A DNA stretch of 64,000 nucleotides from positions 21,466,258-21,530,257 of the forward strand of contig NC_079497.1 in assembly GCF_030052815.1 (NCBI RefSeq), read 5' to 3'. Each line of letters opens with the position of its first letter. Within the stretch, counting starts at the first letter, position 1. Of this stretch, positions 62,220-64,000 are shown piece after piece. The stretch is from Hevea brasiliensis. Its lineage: Eukaryota > Streptophyta > Magnoliopsida > Malpighiales > Euphorbiaceae. The notes beneath the pieces were generated by a model. The model was not told the origin of the DNA. It saw only the letters and a list, made by a program, of their open reading frames with translations, and did no database searches. A program made the translations under genes and the position numbers.

Positions 62220-63554
62220 ATGCTGGAAAATCAGATTGCACAACAAGCATGCTCATCAAGTACCAATTCTATGGGGAAACTTCCTAGTCAAACAGAAAAT
62301 CCAAGGGAGCAATGTCATGCCATCACACTGAGGAGTGGTAAAATAGTGCATAATGAGAAGAGTGAAAAAGTTGAAAAGAGAGAAAATGAGGAAGATTTTG
62401 AGGGAGATGAAAAACAAAAGAGTGAAAAAGGGAGTGCAAGAAAAGGTAAAGAGGAGGTTGGAGAGAAAGAAGAGAAATATATACCTCCAGAGCCTTACAA
62501 GCCACAGCTTCCCTTTCCACAGAGATTTCAAAAAGCCAAGCTTGATAAGCAATTTGGGAAGTTCTTAGAGGTTTTGAAGAAGCTATATATAAATGTGCCT
62601 TTTATCGATGCTCTTTCCCAAATGCCTTCTTATGCTAAGTTTTTGAAAGAAATTCTCTCAAACAAAAGAAGACTTGAAGATTATGAGACTGTAGCCTTAA
62701 CTGAGGAATGCAGTGCTATCCTCCAAAGGAAACTTCCTCCAAAGCTCAAGGATCCAGGGAGTTTTTCAATTCCATGCCACATTGGGGAATCATGTTCTGT
62801 AAAAGCTTTATGTGATTTAGGGGCTAGTGTAAGCCTTATGCCCCTCTCCATCTATGAGAAGCTTAACATGGGAGATCTTAAGCCAACTCACATTTCTCTT
62901 CAGTTGGCAGATAGATCAATTAAATATCCAGAAGGGATTTTGGAAAATATACCACTGAAGGTTGGAAAATTTTACATCCCAGTTGACTTTGTCATTTTGG
63001 ACATGGAAGAGGATTCTCATATGCCAATCATTTTGGGGAGGCCTTTCCTGGCTACAGCTGGTGCTTTGATTGACGTGAAAGGTGAAAAGCTTACTCTTAG
63101 AGTCGGAGAGGATCATTTAGTCTTCAACATTGGCAATGATAAGAAGAAGCAACATGAAGATGTAGACTCTTGTTTGAGAATTGATATAGTTGATGAGTTA
63201 GCAAAAGAGCACTTTAGAAAGAGCTATCCAAAGGCTTCTCTTAAAAGTTGTCTTATCCATGAAGGGAGTATCAATGATGAAAATCCAAAAGAGGCTGCAT
63301 TTGCACAACATTTGAATAGTAATCCACCTTGTCCTATGGCACTAATCTTTCAAGTTGAGCAAGTGGAGAAAAGTGAAGTCAAGCAACCATCTCTAAAAGA
63401 AAAAGATGCACCAAAGGTCGTCAAGAAAGAAATGGTTGGATTTTTAGACAAAGCAACAAGGATCTTCTCATATGATGGAAAGAAAATGAAGTATAGATTC
63501 ATTGAAGCACCTATTGGAAACAGAGGCAATAAATTCCAATTTCAGCCGCCATGA
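62220..63554 (+). pseudogene. E6 gag end and aspartic protease (open, 444 codons)
   Basis: Continues the gag frame. Visible features are the ITLRSGK motif typical of Athila (residues 35-41), a long Lys/Glu-rich charged segment (42-87), LDKQFGKFLEVLKKLYINVPF, then the retropepsin-like part. Its active-site region is ALCDLGASVSLMP (Asp 199) and its flap/second half is MPIILGRPFLATAGA (about 268-282). The protease would cut the polyprotein. The frame ends at 63552-63554 about 165 residues after the protease, with no reverse transcriptase. The final 50 residues (FLDKATRIFSYDGKK...) are not recognised. Confidence 0.88.
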
Positions 63555-64000
63555 AACATGAAAAGAGTCCAGCTAAGGACTATAAATTAGCCTTCTTGGG
63601 AGGCATCCCAAGTTCTTTTATTTTCCTTTTTGTTGATTTACTTTTATTTACATTGCTTTTGTTTTTATCTTAAATCTCCAAATTCAATTTTTGAAATTGT
63701 TGAATCTTGTCCCTTGTAGATGTATTTCAATGGAGGAAGGCTGGTGAACTGCTGGGGAGTGACCCTTAACTAATATTTTATCCCTCAACTCTCCCAAAAC
63801 TGATTAATTTTTGCTGCATAACCTGTGCAGGTTTGCTCTTGGTTTATGCAGAAAAATGAAATTTGCAGCAAAGGAGGGGGTCTGCAGCAGATGACTTATG
63901 TTCTTGGTGAGGTTGGGTGTATAACTTTTAAGTATTTGTGCTTATAATGTTAATATGGTGGTAAGTGGGTCATTTTTGCAGTTTTGAGCCTATTTGGGTT
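63555..64000 (+). other. E6 3' region with conserved tail and hairpin
   Basis: A short frame at 63552-63620 reads HEKSPAKDYKLAFLGGIPS, matching the C-terminal tail type of Athila polyproteins. It overlaps the inverted repeat CTTGGG-AGGCAT-CCCAAG (63595-63612). The rest is AT-rich and carries one GCATAA and one TTATGC motif (63815-63850). No gene is seen. Confidence 0.6.

Larger units (their letters stand above)
59096..64000 (+). mobile_element. E6: Athila-like LTR element, right end outside window
   Basis: LTR 59096-60712, perfect tRNA-Asp primer site 60722-60739, gag-protease frame 60850-63554, and a following tail of a type found at the C-terminus of Athila polyproteins. The visible part lacks reverse transcriptase, RNase H and integrase. 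It is probably a non-autonomous internal-deletion derivative, but DNA beyond 64000 is not visible. Confidence 0.85.

Noticed and set aside
62256..62568. Minus- and plus-strand frames overlapping the charged segment of E6
   Set aside because: They are shadows of the Lys/Glu-rich gag end, which is low in stops in other frames.

Overview
This is a plant nuclear window, most likely from an AT-rich eudicot genome. It contains no convincing host gene. Almost every base that can be explained belongs to LTR retrotransposons nested inside one another. Evidence for a plant source: chromovirus (Tekay/Del-like) and Athila-like Ty3/gypsy proteins, plant-type primer binding sites (initiator tRNA-Met and tRNA-Asp), and a Cassandra TRIM carrying a 5S-rRNA-derived block. 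The species cannot be named from the sequence.

Left block, 1-34365. An old, dead, autonomous Tekay-like chromovirus (called E2 here) lies on the minus strand. Its gag-pol remnant spans about 25985-30620. Its right LTR is 30810-34365. Its left LTR is 1-113 plus 23827-25937 and starts about 1.3 kb outside the window. A 23.7-kb insertion (114-23821, called E1) sits inside that left LTR, flanked by the 5-bp duplication AATTT. E1 is a tandem array of four near-identical 4.05-kb LTRs alternating with three 2.5-kb internal regions. Each internal region encodes only Gag: pol is missing from just before the protease motif. It is therefore a gag-only, non-autonomous (TR-GAG-like) element amplified head-to-tail inside one target-site duplication.

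Middle block, 34366-58420. This is a four-level nest. A decayed gypsy element (E5, plus strand) has its pol split by a non-autonomous gypsy element with a tRNA-Asp-type primer site (E4, 37970-56922, duplication TAATG). E4 is split by a unit at 40475-53667, flanked by CAATC, whose left end is a complete Cassandra TRIM and whose right part is a chromovirus-type LTR. That LTR is split by a full-length second gag-only element of the same LTR family (E3, 42132-51122, duplication AGTAC).

Right block, 58421-64000. After an AT-rich stretch with short repeats comes the 5' part of an Athila-like element (E6): LTR 59096-60712, a perfect tRNA-Asp primer site, and a damaged gag-protease reading frame (60850-63554). 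No reverse transcriptase follows in the 446 bases visible beyond it.

Three signals stand out. A roughly 100-bp island with a 20-nt hairpin is conserved between the two gag-only families E1 and E3, in otherwise unalignable non-coding DNA between gag and the polypurine tract. The Cassandra/chromovirus-LTR unit shares one target-site duplication. Differences among E1 copies are concentrated at CAG/CTG sites in a scrambled pattern (CAG read as CGA, CTG as TCG or CG), which looks like systematic consensus error at methylated CHG sites and probably causes many of the apparent gag frameshifts.
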